Positions 11,319 through 23,057 of a DNA stretch of 64,000 nucleotides are shown piece after piece. The stretch is from Mytilus californianus (Eukaryota > Mollusca > Bivalvia > Mytilida > Mytilidae). Every line of letters begins with the position of its first letter. Within the stretch, counting starts at the first letter, position 1. Location of the stretch: assembly GCF_021869535.1 (NCBI RefSeq), contig NW_026262734.1, forward strand, positions 92,571,285 to 92,635,284, in the 5' to 3' direction. A model generated the notes under the pieces. The model searched no databases. It had not been told where the DNA came from and worked only from the letters and a program-made list of their open reading frames with translations. The translations under genes and the position numbers were made by a program.

Positions 11319-14300
11319 GTGAGTGGACGATTATTTTCATTTTTATTAATTTACACTTATTTAAAACATAATAATAAAACAACAGGTTGTATACCTATTT
11401 AAAAGAAAATTGAAATGAAAGTTTTATTCTTATTGTTATGTTTCGTTCTTTCGGATTTTCCTGATTATAATTTACGCACCAAAGGTTACATTTAAAATTG
11501 AAACATTTTCCTTATATCTTTATTATGGTTGAATACAGAAATTATAGTCATTATTTTATAAAAAGTAAAATAACACGTTAATACATGCAGCAGCGTTATA
11601 TTAAAATTGAGTCAGAAGAATCCAAAGCAACATTGAAAACTCGAGATAAGCTGCCAACTGCTTGTCAATAAGACCTCAAAACGCCTCACAGAGAAACAAA
11701 TAAGTCATACGAAACACGAACCAAACCTTCAAAAGTGGGTTTAATTTCAGGTGAGCACATCCTGCTCCACTAGTGGCAACTATCGTGTTGCTCATTGTTA
11801 ATACTAATTAGTTGGACACATTTCATTCAGTGATATCACAATCGGCGAAAGAAGAACAGGATTGTAGAAAGGTCTGTTGAAACATAACTTATGCAATTTC
11901 GGACACAAATATCCTATGACAGTCAACCAACTCATGATGGCGTTCGTAAAACGTTTAAAAGAATGTCCTCAACTTGACCAATTGGAAATCTTTTGTTCAA
12001 TACATGCACTGTTCCCTACAACCCTCTATCATGAAAATCATGATAGGACTAAAAAGGTCAGGAATATCGGATCAACTGAAAGATATATACTCCATATTTG
12101 CAGTCGCTGCTTGAATTCTGGCACATAAAAAACGGAGAATTCACAATTGGAAAGCTGACATAAACCCCTTTGTTGGACATTTTAGATCTCATTATCAATG
12201 TCGAGACGCAAGGCAAGTTATGATACCGACTAAACTGTATATGTGGTAACTTTTATTTTAATTTTGATGAGATACATACGTTCAACATAGTCACTTATGT
12301 TTGAATTATTTAGTGAGAGAACATCATCTATATAGTAAAATTTATAGTTACAGAACGGTAATTTTCAAGATTATATCAATATCATTTATTCAATACTTTT
12401 CTTTTCTTTTGAATTTGCTTTGCTTTTCTGTAAACAAAATATATAACTACACTGAACGTAGTAATATCATTGCTAAGCGATTGCAGAATGTATGCTTTTG
12501 AATTGCCCTAAGGATCCTATCATTTTGTTTTATTTAAGACATGTTTTGATTTAAGAAGTTTTCGCGCACCCACCTATACAAAACCCTGATATGTATGAAC
12601 AGTGATAAATATATTTCATACATTCTTCGGACAAAATTTCACAATTTGTTTCATGTTATTTTTTTTTTTTTTTAAATATCTACCAATCATGATAAAAGAA
12701 ATCACAGTTGGTTAGTGTAGGGATTTAAAAATATGTTGGGATAATTTTACAATTATAAGCTACTACATTGGTAGATGGTATGTTTGTTTTGTCATGACTC
12801 CTACAAGGTGTCATGAAGTACCAAAACAGGTAGAAACGTAAACCCCCTACAGGAGTTTGCATACAAGTGCTGCATCCAAAATATTAAAGCAATTTTAAAT
12901 TATGAAAAAAGTAAGTGTTCTATTTTTTAAGGTTTAGGAGTTTCTATTGAGCTATATGTGACACTAGGCTCAACAGCAGAATTAAACTGTCCATTCAAGA
13001 AAACCACAGATGCTATAATATGGAGAGGGCCGCAACAACTCTCTACCTATGCCATTAACAACAAAGTTAACATTGACATCCCTCATTCAAGTAGAATAAA
13101 GATATCTGGCAATTTTACAGCCGGTGAATACATTTTAAAGCTACATAACTTCACAAAAGATAACGAAGGAACTTATCAATGTGATACCATTAACAACAAC
13201 ACGGCAGTGAAGTTCAAGATCGTAATGAAAATAGCAGGTATATTGCTTTAAACATTCGCTAAGCATAATTTCAGATCATTAGACATTGAGAGTAAATATT
13301 ACTCTATTTATTATTAAGATTGATGAATGCTTACGCTTATTCATTACAATTTTTTCTATTATTCGTTCGAATGATGCTCATTTTTATGTCAGCCTATTAA
13401 TTTTTAATTACGACAATTACAGTGCATATCTGGCCGATGTTCAAATGTCATAAATTTATTACAAACAAATTAAATTGAAAAACCAAGAGGGTTCTAAAAA
13501 GAGCGAGATCACATGCATCGACAATTTAAGCAACTAGTGCTATGCATACATCGTCCACGATGCGAATATATATCCAGTCAAAATATCTGGAATAGGCGTT
13601 TGTCGGTATTTAAAAATCAGATGATCTTTGTGGTATTTACATATGTGAATGTGTCCCATTTTCAATTTAGAAATTTAAAGAAACTAAGGTTCAAACTCTG
13701 TCAGGCAAAATGGAGCTATTTTGGATTTGTTTATAATTTTTAGGTTCTTTTTGGTCATATAGCTCTTTACCTGTTTCGGTTCTTATACATCATTGGCTTT
13801 CAAATATTTGGCTTTGAGATTTCTTAAACATAATAAATAAATACTGACAAATTGGTGCTGAACAAATTAAAAATTAAAAACATCTTCTGTAAAAGTTTTG
13901 TAAAAACATATAGAAATAGAAGAAACCAACAGGACGCAAACGTTTTTGAAGGACTCCAAGTCCATAAAAAACTGACAAAATCATTATAAAAATTTATCAA
14001 TCAACGAAACGTATGGAAAACTACGGTCATATTCCTACCTGGGTACAGACATTTGTCGAAAGAAAATGTGATGAATTGAACCTGGGTTTTAAAAGAATAG
14101 CAACTTTATAACTTTATGAAGTCATTCGCTCCTAATCTAAAAAGGTTCAATTGTTGAGGATAGCAATTTCGATTATATATCATATGCTATTGTGATTAAT
14201 ATATTTAATCTTAAAACATATTATTGAATTGTATTGGTAAGCCTTAAACAATCATATTGAATGCAGTTTATTTAAAGTTTGTAATCCCAAACAATAATAT

Positions 14301-17300
14301 GCTTTTCCTTATTGAGTTAAGGCAACTCATCCAATTTAGAAAAAAGCAACAGTTTAAAGTAGAGATGTCAGCGATTGCTCGAGTATTCGCTCGGTAGTAC
14401 CGCGTAAAGAATACCAAAACGATACTCGACTAATCAGTTTCCTGTTAGAATATTGCTGTCTTCTTCATATAAAATTGATCTTCTTGAGTGCCTCTTTAGG
14501 AAAATTAAATAGGCACCATTAATTAATTAACTAGTATATAAAATACATTTTGTTTCGAATGTGCTCAATTGCCATTTAAAATGCAACCGAAAATACGTAG
14601 GCTATACATAGGCTAACACTTTAAACTAAACATGTCTTAGCCATTCTGTCACATCCGTACCGTCAGAAAAATTATTTTCGTCTGCAAGACTGTAATTTAT
14701 CAAGTTTCAAAATCGACTTTCCCCATTATAGTTGGCAAGGAAATGTTTCCAAATAACATAAATTTGTTGCATTCTATGGTAACCCTCAATGAATAGTTGA
14801 ACTTATGTCTTTGTAAACAGTAAATGTGTTTTCATAACGATTACCAAATACTGTTGTTTGATATGGTTTTCCTCTGTAATAGTTTTTAAAATGTTCATTA
14901 AATTATATTGCTTAGATATTTGTTTTTTAAACCAAATTAGAACTTATAATAGGTAATGAACTATTAATTCTTTGTTCCAGATACTTATATAGATGGTGTT
15001 TCGTCAGTTGAACAACACACCACAGAATGTAAGATACGTATGGCTGCGTGTAATAGATATATTTCCTAGCGAATACTAAAGTACCGTCCGATCAACAACG
15101 AGCACTCGATGAGAAATTGTTTACCGAGTTGATACGCTTGTTTAAAGCGCTATTTACACTAACAGCGAAAAATGCGTGTTATAGATATATTTCCTAGCGT
15201 GTATTAAAGAACCGCCCTATCAACAACGAGCACTCGACGAGTAATTGTTCACCAAGTTGACATCGTGTGTTTAAAGCGTTATTTACACTAACAGCAAAAA
15301 ATGTACACCAATTTGGGTTATATGGCGTAAAGATTATCACATAGACTGCATATGTTTTCATCAAAATCCACCTTTTAACGCAATGCTTATCTTTAAATAA
15401 AAAATATCAATGATGTAAAACATATTATTTTTTAATTCAATCAACAATTCTCATGTTATTTGTGTATCCTTATATTACAACTCATCAACAGATATGTCTC
15501 TATACTTCTTATCTTACAACCACCATTCAAACTCTTGATTGATGTGATAATTACACTGACATCGTGTTCACACTATGAAATCTGCTGCGGACCGAAACCG
15601 GGATAATTAATCCGAACTAATTACCCCAGATCACACACAATGAAAAATTAACCCTGTTTGGGATTTTCCCTCTCCACAAAAAATAAAAATGTAGGTACCA
15701 AAATTGTATCCCGCATCTGTCTACTGTATATATTTACATTGTTATTAATCACAGTTGCATTACTTCAATGTGTGAAATTCGTCACGGCACTTTTGATCGA
15801 CTGCTTCGGGGGAATTCCACATTAGCCACTTTCCGTGTTTTCAAAGAAAATCATTTTATTCAAATTGCACTTATTTTATGCGACTGTCATACAAGTGAGA
15901 GGTTTATCTAGCTTTAAAACCAGGTTTAATCCACCATTTTCAACATAAGAAAATGCCTGTACCAAGTCAGGAATATGACAGTTGTAATCCATTCGTTTGA
16001 TGTGTTTGAGCTTTTGATTTTGCCATTTGATTAGAATCAAGATTGCTAATTTCGTTAATATGCTTGGTAACATCATAAACAAAATTGTCATTTCCATTTT
16101 CAAAATTTACGTCTTATCAATTGACGACATCACTTTAATGATATATCACACAAGACGTTACCATATAAACCTGTCTGAATCTTATGCATCTGATGTATAC
16201 TATACGTCTAAGTCGGTATATTAATCATTATCGTATTATTGATCCATTTCTTGCCATGAACAACTCTATTGAATCCACTGATCAAGTGTGTTGAAGACCG
16301 TACTGTGACCTATAATGGTTTACTTTTATAAATTTTGACTTGGATGGAGAGTTGTCTCATTGGCACTCATACCACATCTTCTTATATCTATATATGTTGT
16401 GATGTTTCACTATTGTTTCGGATAAGAGAAAAGGCTGGCAACTATGAAAACGTTTAAACCCGCTGCATTTGTTTGCACCTGTTCTAAGTCAAGAACCTGA
16501 TGTTCAGTAGTTATCATTTGCTGATGTGGTTCACAAGTATTTCTCGTTTCTCGTTTTTTTATATAGATTAGACCGTTGGTTTTCCCATTTGAATGGTTTG
16601 ATACTAGTCATTTTTGGGGCCCTTTATAGCTTACTCTTTGGTGTGAGCCAATGATTCGTGTTGAAGACCGTACTTTGACCAATAATGTTTTTTTCACAAA
16701 TTGTGAATTGAATGGTGAGTTGTCTAATTGGCACTCATACCACATCTTCTAATATATATAAACAATTCACATAAAAATTGTCAACGACGCAAAGTCCAGT
16801 ACAAATATTTTTCTTCAGAAAAGATATCATAAACACAACCAACAACAACCGAAATAAATCTATATCTTTATATTTAACTATTTAATTATGCATACAAGAA
16901 ATATTACATACAGCAGTTAAATTATTATAATATGTGATAGGTAAGTGCTTTAAAGATACTAAATATCTTTACATATTATAGATTATTTATTTTTAATAAA
17001 TGACATGTATTTTATTAGATAACTTAAGTTTTTAATTTTTCAGTTCCAGATGTTAGAATAGAGAATAGAAATATCTTTTGTGACATGTGTTCAACAATCA
17101 ATCTAACATGCCAGACAACTTCGGATATAGCTTTGATATTTGAAAGTATCTGGGTTCATACCTATAACAACGTCATTATCGACAAAATGGCTGGTCAAGT
17201 AATTGGCACATTTTCAGTAGTTTCTATACCATTTTGCGCCTTAAAGGATTCTGGAAATTAATCTTGTTATTGGTTCAATAAAACAGCAGAATATTTTGCT

Positions 17301-20300
17301 CAAACAACAGTACATGTAAGAAGTAAGTATGTGTTTAAAAAAAGAGTAACATACTAGTTGTTAATATCACACTAAAATATACTCTTGTGTAAATTGCTTT
17401 GAACATGAAAAACTTCAAACTAGGTATTTGATGGCATTGACTGGGTAAGCATGCATCACCCGACATACGAATCTACACTATCAAAATGTCATCATCTTGA
17501 AAAGCGCACAATTGAGAGAAAAATAAACGCGGTAAAAATTACAGATCAGACAATTATTCTGGCATTCAAAGACCTCAGAGTGGAAAAAATATTCTGTAAG
17601 TTGATATACAAACATATCATATCGGTTAAATAGATAAGTGACGGCGAACGTAAAACTTGTGGAGTATCAATTTCAGCCATTCCGTGTCACCTATCAAGAT
17701 ACAAACGTTCCAGTTTCTGTGTTGTCTTAATTTCAATTTCACTGAGATATATGAGATGCAAGCACGCACCGAAATGTGTGGTATTAAATGAAAGTGAATT
17801 TAACATTATTTAAGCACTTTGCAAGATTGTTTTTCTTTGGCTTTGAAAAGGTGTTGTATAATACTGATTAATATGAGTCCTCAAATAAGTCGGGCAATAA
17901 GGATGCACTATTACTACCCATTGGTTTACTAACTGTGAACTGAAATATAAATCCAACAAACAAAAAAACTGATACTTCAGTATTCTCAAATAAAATGTTA
18001 CATAACTCTTTTAAAAGGTTAAAAATAAGACCATCAATAGGGATTAAGCCATGACAAAATTAATAACTAATGATGACAATTACATTTTCTGCAAATAATA
18101 GTCACAAGTAAAGATTTACAAATAAGTTCAAATGCTTAATTAATTTAAAGCTTCTTTTGTTTTTGCTTAAAATACAAAAAAGATTCAAAATCGACATTAA
18201 CGACCAATAACTCCTTTAAATGACACCTGCCATGTTATTTCATCGTAGATCCGGTCTTGTTGATCTTTTGTGCTATTTAAATTTCAAACTATTGGAATGA
18301 CAGTTTTTACAATTTTGTTTCATTTTTGCATAGATCAAAATTGTAAGTAGAAAACAATGATTAACAAAAACCGGTCAACAAAAAAGATTTGAGTCATTAA
18401 TCATAATTTGTCTAAAAATTTGAAGAGGGTCTGTTGTTGAAATGCATATAGACCTAGGTGATCAATACAGGCTCTTTTAAACCTCTAGATTGTATTAAGT
18501 CAGTTTGTTACAAAGAAAGATTTTATAAACTACAACAACAAAACTGGATCTTCAATTTCCATTTTTGTAAAAAAAGGTCCGTTCAATGAGACAATACAAT
18601 CGATCTTCCAGAAAACTAAATTTCTTAAATACTCAACATCTCATTGATACCGTTGGTTGAATATAGCTCTCACAGAACTTCTGACGGCCATTTTATACAG
18701 TAGAAGTATTAGTGGTACGAATTTGATAACTATTTTTAGTCGAAGATCATGACGACCCTGATGTTTAATGTTCTTTATTTGGATTTTTGTGAAGTTGAGG
18801 TATCCAGATATTTATTCTCCCTTTTTATTTTATATAAAAAAATAGACTGGGTATATATTGGATTTCAGTTTGTTATGAAATCCGAGGTCTTCAGTTAGTC
18901 ATTCAAATATAATGATCTTTGCATATAAAACAATATTGGCACGAATATGACAGTTGTTTTCCATTTGTTTGATGTGATTGACCCTTTGATTTTGCTTTTT
19001 GATAAGGGGCTTTCCGTTTTAATTTTTCCTTTTTTGTTAGAGGGTTTTTCTACTCGAATACAAAAGATGAGCCGCTAAGAAAGGGTAGAACACCAATAAT
19101 TCCGGGCTTCCTGAAACATGTGAAAGGACAGGAAACCATTATGCGCTTTTGTATGTCTTTATCTTATCAAATAAAAAGTCCAGTTTTGGTACATGCCATC
19201 ATGACTATTTGTCAAGCTTATTACTAGCATTGTGTGTCTTAATTATATATTTGAAATGTATTTTTTATTTTTCATTAAGGCCGACCTGTTTTCACTGAAA
19301 AGAAAGTAATGAATCACGGGAACAACATATTTTTGGAAGTAAAGTTTTATTCTGATCCGAAACCTGATATGGTTTTTTGGTATTACAATGACAACAACAT
19401 AACATCTGAAGATAAGTATGAAAGACTTGTGGAAACTACCACTATAAAGCTCACTATTAAAAAACAAAATATAACGGCCAATGGGTTTGTTGCCATATTG
19501 ATTATAAAAAACTTCACAGCATCTGATATAGCTGTGTATAGATGTTGCGTCAAAAATGCAATAGACGTCATTGATGTTCACTTTAACAAGTACACAATAG
19601 TTGAAGTCTTGCCGGAAAGAAATGGGAACGAAACACACGCGATGACAGGTTAGTTTAAACATTCAAATGATGTTTTCGTAATAGAAAATATTGAAAATAC
19701 AAAAATAAAGGAATGTGATAAGGCAATAATTCGTATTTCAGATGATGTATTGTTTTTCTAAAAGTGGATATAAAACATAAGCATGGAAATGTAGGACACG
19801 GTTAATACTTCCGGCATTCTAAGAAAACCTAGAAAAAAGTAAAATCACAAAAATACTGAACTCCGAGGAAAATTCAAAACGGAAAGTTATGGTTATTGCT
19901 AACTTTTCGACCATTTATATCCATTCAATATCCTCTCCTTTCAATTTTATGATCAGAACTTACACATGTTATTATACTGCTATACAAGCAAAATTCAAAA
20001 TGTTGTAGTACCAATGCAAGTGCGTCAATAAAAAGTCATCGTATACGATTTCAATGTCACTTTCAGTAGCAAGTGTCTACACAAAGATCGTGTCAATACT
20101 AGAAATACTAATAAAAGTTAGATCGTCATTTGTAGGTATGTCAGGTCTGTGACAATAAACAAATAAAAGAAACAAAGAAAACTTGAACTTCTATTATTCA
20201 ATCTACAAAATTAAGACGACGTTATTATTTGGACAGTTGTTTATTGAAATATTGAATTTTAATCGCCATATTCTTCTTTTCGCAAAATGTGAAAATGGCG

Positions 20301-23057
20301 ACCGCCAGCGGAAACCTTGATCTTATACGATTCCAATGTCACTGTCAGTAGCAAGTGTCTACACTAGGATCTACACTATACTAGAAATACTAAAGTCAGA
20401 TCGTCATTTGTGGATATGTCAGGTCTGTGACAATAAACAAACGAAAAAAGGAAAATGTACAAACATGTAGTCCGTTGTTGTTGACTTCTTCATTTTTAAA
20501 TATGGAAATGTAAAACAAAAAACACTTGAATTAATATTATTCAATCAACAACATTCATATAATGTTTAATGTACATATATTTTGTTTTAGAACTAAACGT
20601 TATTATTTGGACAGTTGTTTATACTGCTATCAGTAGTGCCGTAGCTCTTTTAGCAGTGATCACAGTCATGATTGTTCGAAGAGGACAAACAGTAAAGATA
20701 AACCAAACAAGTAATGTATTGATGACCTTTACTTTAACAAAGATTAAGAAGATACCATTTGGAAATCATAATTCAAATAATAACGGACAACAGCATGGAC
20801 GAAAATAAAAACTAGGAAAGGACAAATAACAATAATGAACATCACATAAAAAACTAAAGACTAAGCAAACGCGGTGTGAACTCAGGTGCTCCATAAATGT
20901 AAGATGGGTTCTGCTCAAATGTGCATTAATGTGACAGCCATTGTGTTGCTGAAGCAAGTGAAAATCCGGTTATAAATCGTTTTAGGTAGTGTCACAACTC
21001 AATGCTGAAAGACTTTCTGTCGTTGAAGTAAGGGATTATTATTTGTGTTGCTTTGCTTAATGTTTTATTTTATTTCAAATAAGATACATTTGGTAAATGT
21101 TTATCTGTTTTATGTATTCCAACCGTTTGCTGATGTAAATGATAACAGGAATCATAACTTTGATTTTAACAAAAACGCGTTATTTTTTACCTCAAATGAA
21201 CGTCTAGTTTTAAAATGAATACATTATATTTTGCCATGCAAATGTTTTGCGTAGTTTTTGGTGAAATTTCTAGTATACGGTCATTGAATTTCGTGTAAAA
21301 TAAATTGAAAAATATCTTTATCTTTGTTTTATTGTAGTGATAGTAAATGATACCAGAATGCAACAGGTCAATGCAAGATTGTAAGTAGTTATAAATGGTG
21401 TATGATCAATGTTTTCTACGTTAAATATTAACTTGTCTTAAAAGCGAAACCTTCAAGAATTGCTCTCCCCCGTAATGTATAAAAATAAACATGCAAATTT
21501 TGAAAAGATTTCTTTCGCGGTATTTTAATGAAACAGTTAAGGGATAATTTATTCAGTAACGCTCATAAATTCTTTATTACATTTTTTTTCTCAATTATTT
21601 CTTTTTCGATCAGATTTTTCAACATTTAACCGGCAATGTAAGTTATTTGAAGATCCAAAACCTTGTACAAATAGTGAAGAGCCTTAAAGTTAAAAAAAGC
21701 CAAACCCGGAAAAGGAATTATAGCTATACACTAGATAGATACCTATTCAAAATCATTTAATCATAGAAACATATTTATCTGTTATCTTTTAATAATTATG
21801 CAGGCTAAACCTGTTTCAGCACTTGTAGGCCGGTGGCCGAAATCCAAAAAAGTATAATCTGTTCCTTTCCTTTCTATAAACATATTTAAAAATTACACTT
21901 AGTCCATTTGCCTATCATTTGTAAAGATAAACATTATTTGGAATATCAGTTTATTATGCAAATGATATACGCGTTTAAACTTGTTGCATTTTTAACAACT
22001 GTTTGATAACGGGTATTTACATGTCAAAAAAACTTTAATTTTTAAAATTATTTCAAGATACAAACGCCCAAATACGAAATTTCAAGCAACAAATCCAAGA
22101 CTGAATGTTCAATTTTTCGGAATATTTCGGAAATCATTTGTATGTTAAAATTCTAAACAGCAAATTTCTCCCCAAATCTAATTTCGAATTAAACATGCAG
22201 CAAGTTTACCCCACAAAAACGGGTAATCATATCCTTTACACATGTGGCACTCGTCGTGTTGTTGGTGATACGTCTTGTTCGGTACGTCACATTCGGGAAA
22301 AGGGATAACACGAGTGTAGTAAAGGCGATTGAAACATATCAGTAGTCATATGTTTAAAACAAAAACGACAATTTTTTAGGGAAACTGAGCGTAGTTGGCA
22401 TATCGATGCTTCGGAATCTGCATATAGTAAGAAAAAAACTGTCGCCTCATCAAACAGCGCGTAGAAAAAATAACACTTTTAACATATTACGTCCAAGAAA
22501 TAACAAAGTACTATCAAATTCTACGCAAGTGTTAAAAGTATGAATTATTCGAAATACTAAGGATTTTCTTATCCCAGGCATAGATAACCGTAGCCGTATT
22601 TGCACAACTTTTTGGAATTTTGAGTCATCAATGCTCTTCAAATTTGTACTTGTTTTTCTTTCTAACTATATTGATCTGAGCGTCACTGATGAGTCTTATG
22701 TAGACGAAACGCGCGTCTGGCGTATTAAATTTTAAGCCTGGTACCTTTGATAACTATTTTCTGATATATAAGACGTGTCTTAATATCTACAATTTCTTTC
22801 TCTTCAGAAGTCTTGAGCAACGAAGTACATCACATGACAGTATCAATTCCAATCGGGAATATGAGGATATTGATAGTGTAATTTCAAATACAGATAACCA
22901 CCACAACATACTAGTAGACACTTCGTACGTTAATGAAATAATGAATGATAGTTTACACGAATATTACAATGAAATATCTAATGAGTATGTTGATCTGAAT
23001 ACTAATAGGGAACTACACACTTATTGGACATATGATGGAGAATATCAATATTTATAG
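11270..23057 (+). CDS. Ig-superfamily transmembrane receptor, eight-exon model
   Basis: The eight exons are 11270-11318, 12932-13237, 14981-15028, 17044-17322, 19280-19648, 20591-20710, 21338-21380 and 22808-23057. They total 1464 bases, exactly 488 codons including the stop, and every junction has GT/AG and matching phase (1,1,1,1,1,1,2). The order is signal peptide (1-16), Ig1 (17-118), linker (119-134), Ig2 (135-227), Ig3 (228-350), helix (about 354-379) and cytoplasmic tail (380-487). Several N-x-S/T sites occur in the Ig domains. A plasma-membrane receptor or adhesion protein signalling through tail tyrosines is inferred. Codon 207 is TAA in the sequence shown, so a full-length product cannot be made from all eight exons. 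Skipping exon 4 (279 bases) keeps the frame and gives 394 residues. I do not recognise a named orthologue. Confidence 0.8.
12932..13237 (+). CDS. Exon 2: V-type Ig domain 1
   Basis: The exon is bounded by a T-rich acceptor ending AAG and the donor G|GTATAT, phase 1 on both sides. It has the Ig core: B-strand Cys36 (AELNC), C-strand Trp47 (IIWRG) and the F-strand motif DNEGTYQC with Cys100. N-glycosylation sites are visible at NFT (twice). The Cys-Cys separation of 64 residues suits a V-like set. This is the best single proof of the gene. Confidence 0.9.
13238..14980. other. Intron 2, no further feature seen
   Basis: AT-rich intron DNA. The open frame at 13513-13743 shows no Ig or other motif. 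Confidence 0.5.
14981..15028 (+). CDS. Exon 3: 16-residue linker
   Basis: A small 48-base exon after TTTGTTCCAG, ending T|GTAAGA, phase 1-1. It encodes TYIDGVSSVEQHTTE-like hydrophilic residues between Ig1 and Ig2. It is symmetric, so it can be included or skipped without changing frame. A tandem repeat starts 17 bases after its donor. Confidence 0.6.
15046..15303. repeat. Two-unit tandem repeat, period 128 bp
   Basis: Units start at 15046 and 15174. Shared phrases are AGATATATTTCCTAGCG, ATCAACAACGAGCACTCGA and ATTTACACTAACAGC. They differ by scattered substitutions. The repeat lies in intron 3, just after the linker exon. Confidence 0.85.
15880..16040 (+). repeat. Dispersed repeat in intron 3
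   Basis: It contains TGACAGTTGTAATCCATTCG and GTGTTTGAGCTTTTGATTTT. Related text occurs at about 18945-19015 (plus strand), 19800-19880 (minus) and within 58.7 and 60.0 kb (minus). It is a dispersed repeat family, not a gene. Confidence 0.6.
16275..16765 (+). repeat. Two adjacent copies of the ACCACATCTTC-tail element
   Basis: Two ends with TGTCTCATTGGCACTCATAC or its variant followed by CACATCTTCT occur at about 16345-16395 and 16710-16760. The second is preceded by a fuller body (from about 16400), with 'gtttcggataagagaaaagg', 'gcacctgttctaagtcaagaacctgatg' and 'tagaccgttggttttccc'. The copy at 47950-48330 is collinear with this body, and that at 27060-27320 is inverted. Probably a SINE-like or short non-autonomous retroelement. 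Confidence 0.7.
17044..17322 (+). pseudogene. Exon 4: Ig domain 2 with an in-frame stop
   Basis: Acceptor TTTTTCAG, donor A|GTAAGT, phase 1-1, 279 bases. The Ig core is Cys157 (INLTC), Trp171 (SIWVH) and Cys209. An extra cysteine pair (CDMC) and the IPFC cysteine suggest a second disulfide. The F-strand reads DSGN-stop-SC: TAA at 17259-17261 stands where the family has the conserved tyrosine, one base from TAT or TAC. Everything else in the exon is open and well formed, so the stop is recent, or a sequencing error, or the exon is skipped. With the stop, a secreted fragment or decay of the transcript would follow. Confidence 0.75.
17323..19279. other. Intron 4, with a dispersed repeat near its 3' end
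   Basis: There is no additional Ig-type exon that I can see. Text related to the repeat at 15880-16040 appears at about 18945-19015. Confidence 0.45.
19280..19648 (+). CDS. Exon 5: Ig domain 3 (atypical, lacking the B-strand Cys)
   Basis: Acceptor TTCATTAAG, donor G|GTTAGT, phase 1-1, 369 bases. The DPKPDMVFWY segment gives the C-strand Trp261, and SDIAVYRCC gives the F-strand with Cys316 and an adjacent Cys317. The B-strand position expected to be Cys is Val248 (FLEVKF), so the canonical intradomain disulfide is absent. N-x-T sites at NNIT, QNIT and KNFT are consistent with an extracellular domain. It continues into a stalk before the helix. Confidence 0.85.
20040..20560. repeat. Duplicated intron-5 segment with a transmembrane-exon remnant
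   Basis: About 125 bases starting at 20040 recur from about 20322 (period about 282): CAATGTCACT, AGTAGCAAGTGTCTACAC, AGATCGTCATTTGT and ATGTCAGGTCTGTGACAATA. After the first unit, 20219-20244 is a 26-base identical copy of part of exon 6 (20597-20622), without splice sites. It seems that the duplication once included the start of the exon. Confidence 0.75.
20591..20710 (+). CDS. Exon 6: transmembrane helix
   Basis: Acceptor TTTTGTTTTAG, donor A|GTAATG, phase 1-1, 120 bases. It encodes about 26 hydrophobic residues (VIIWTVVYTAISSAVALLAV and following) and then VRRGQ, a basic stop-transfer sequence. This fits a single-pass type I topology. A near-identical copy is at 42290-42409. Reading through the donor would give a short alternative C-terminus ending at 20808. 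Confidence 0.85.
20800..21000. repeat. Dispersed repeat in intron 6
   Basis: It includes CTCAGGTGCTCCATAAATG and 'gttgctgaagcaagtgaaaatccgg'. The same intron in copy B (about 42515-42680) has it, and a fuller relative is at about 44815-44940. The repeat therefore predates the duplication. Confidence 0.55.
21338..21380 (+). CDS. Exon 7: juxtamembrane segment
   Basis: A 43-base exon after ATTGTAG, donor TT|GTAAGT, entering in phase 1 and leaving in phase 2. It encodes MIVNDTRMQQVNAR. The change of phase matches exon 8. The duplicate at 43036-43078 has the same length and phases, which supports the exon boundaries. Confidence 0.75.
22095..22770. repeat. Intron-7 repeats, with a conserved GCGCGTCTGGCGTA core
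   Basis: At 22240-22310 the text 'catgtggcactcgtcgtgttg' to 'cattcgggaaaaggg' belongs to a dispersed family (also about 44860-44940). At about 22685-22760 lies the core GACGAAACGCGCGTCTGGCG followed by 'aagcctggta'. This core also occurs at 33.31, 62.87 and 63.60 kb in unrelated flanks. Confidence 0.65.
22808..23057 (+). CDS. Exon 8: tyrosine-rich cytoplasmic tail (copy A)
   Basis: Acceptor TTTCTCTTCAG, 250 bases, stop TAG at 23055-23057. It encodes 83 residues with nine tyrosines (423, 445, 457, 458, 465, 477, 480, 484, 486). YEDI, YNEI, YVDL and YQYL fit the Y-x-x-I/L pattern of SH2 or endocytic motifs, and YVNE fits Y-x-N. The spacing does not match a classical ITAM, and the -2 residues do not match a strict ITIM. 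Phosphotyrosine signalling is therefore inferred. A duplicate is at 45269-45518. Confidence 0.85.

Noticed and set aside
19243..19662. 139-codon minus-strand frame
   Set aside because: It is antisense to the well-supported Ig exon 5 and has no motif.
20711..20808. Read-through of exon 6 as the normal C-terminus
   Set aside because: A GTAATG donor and the in-phase exons 7 and 8, conserved in both copies, explain the gene better. A retained-intron isoform is still possible.
22808..23057. Classical ITAM or ITIM in the tail
   Set aside because: The Y-x-x-I/L pairs are 7 or 19 residues apart rather than the usual 10-16, and the -2 residues do not fit a strict ITIM.
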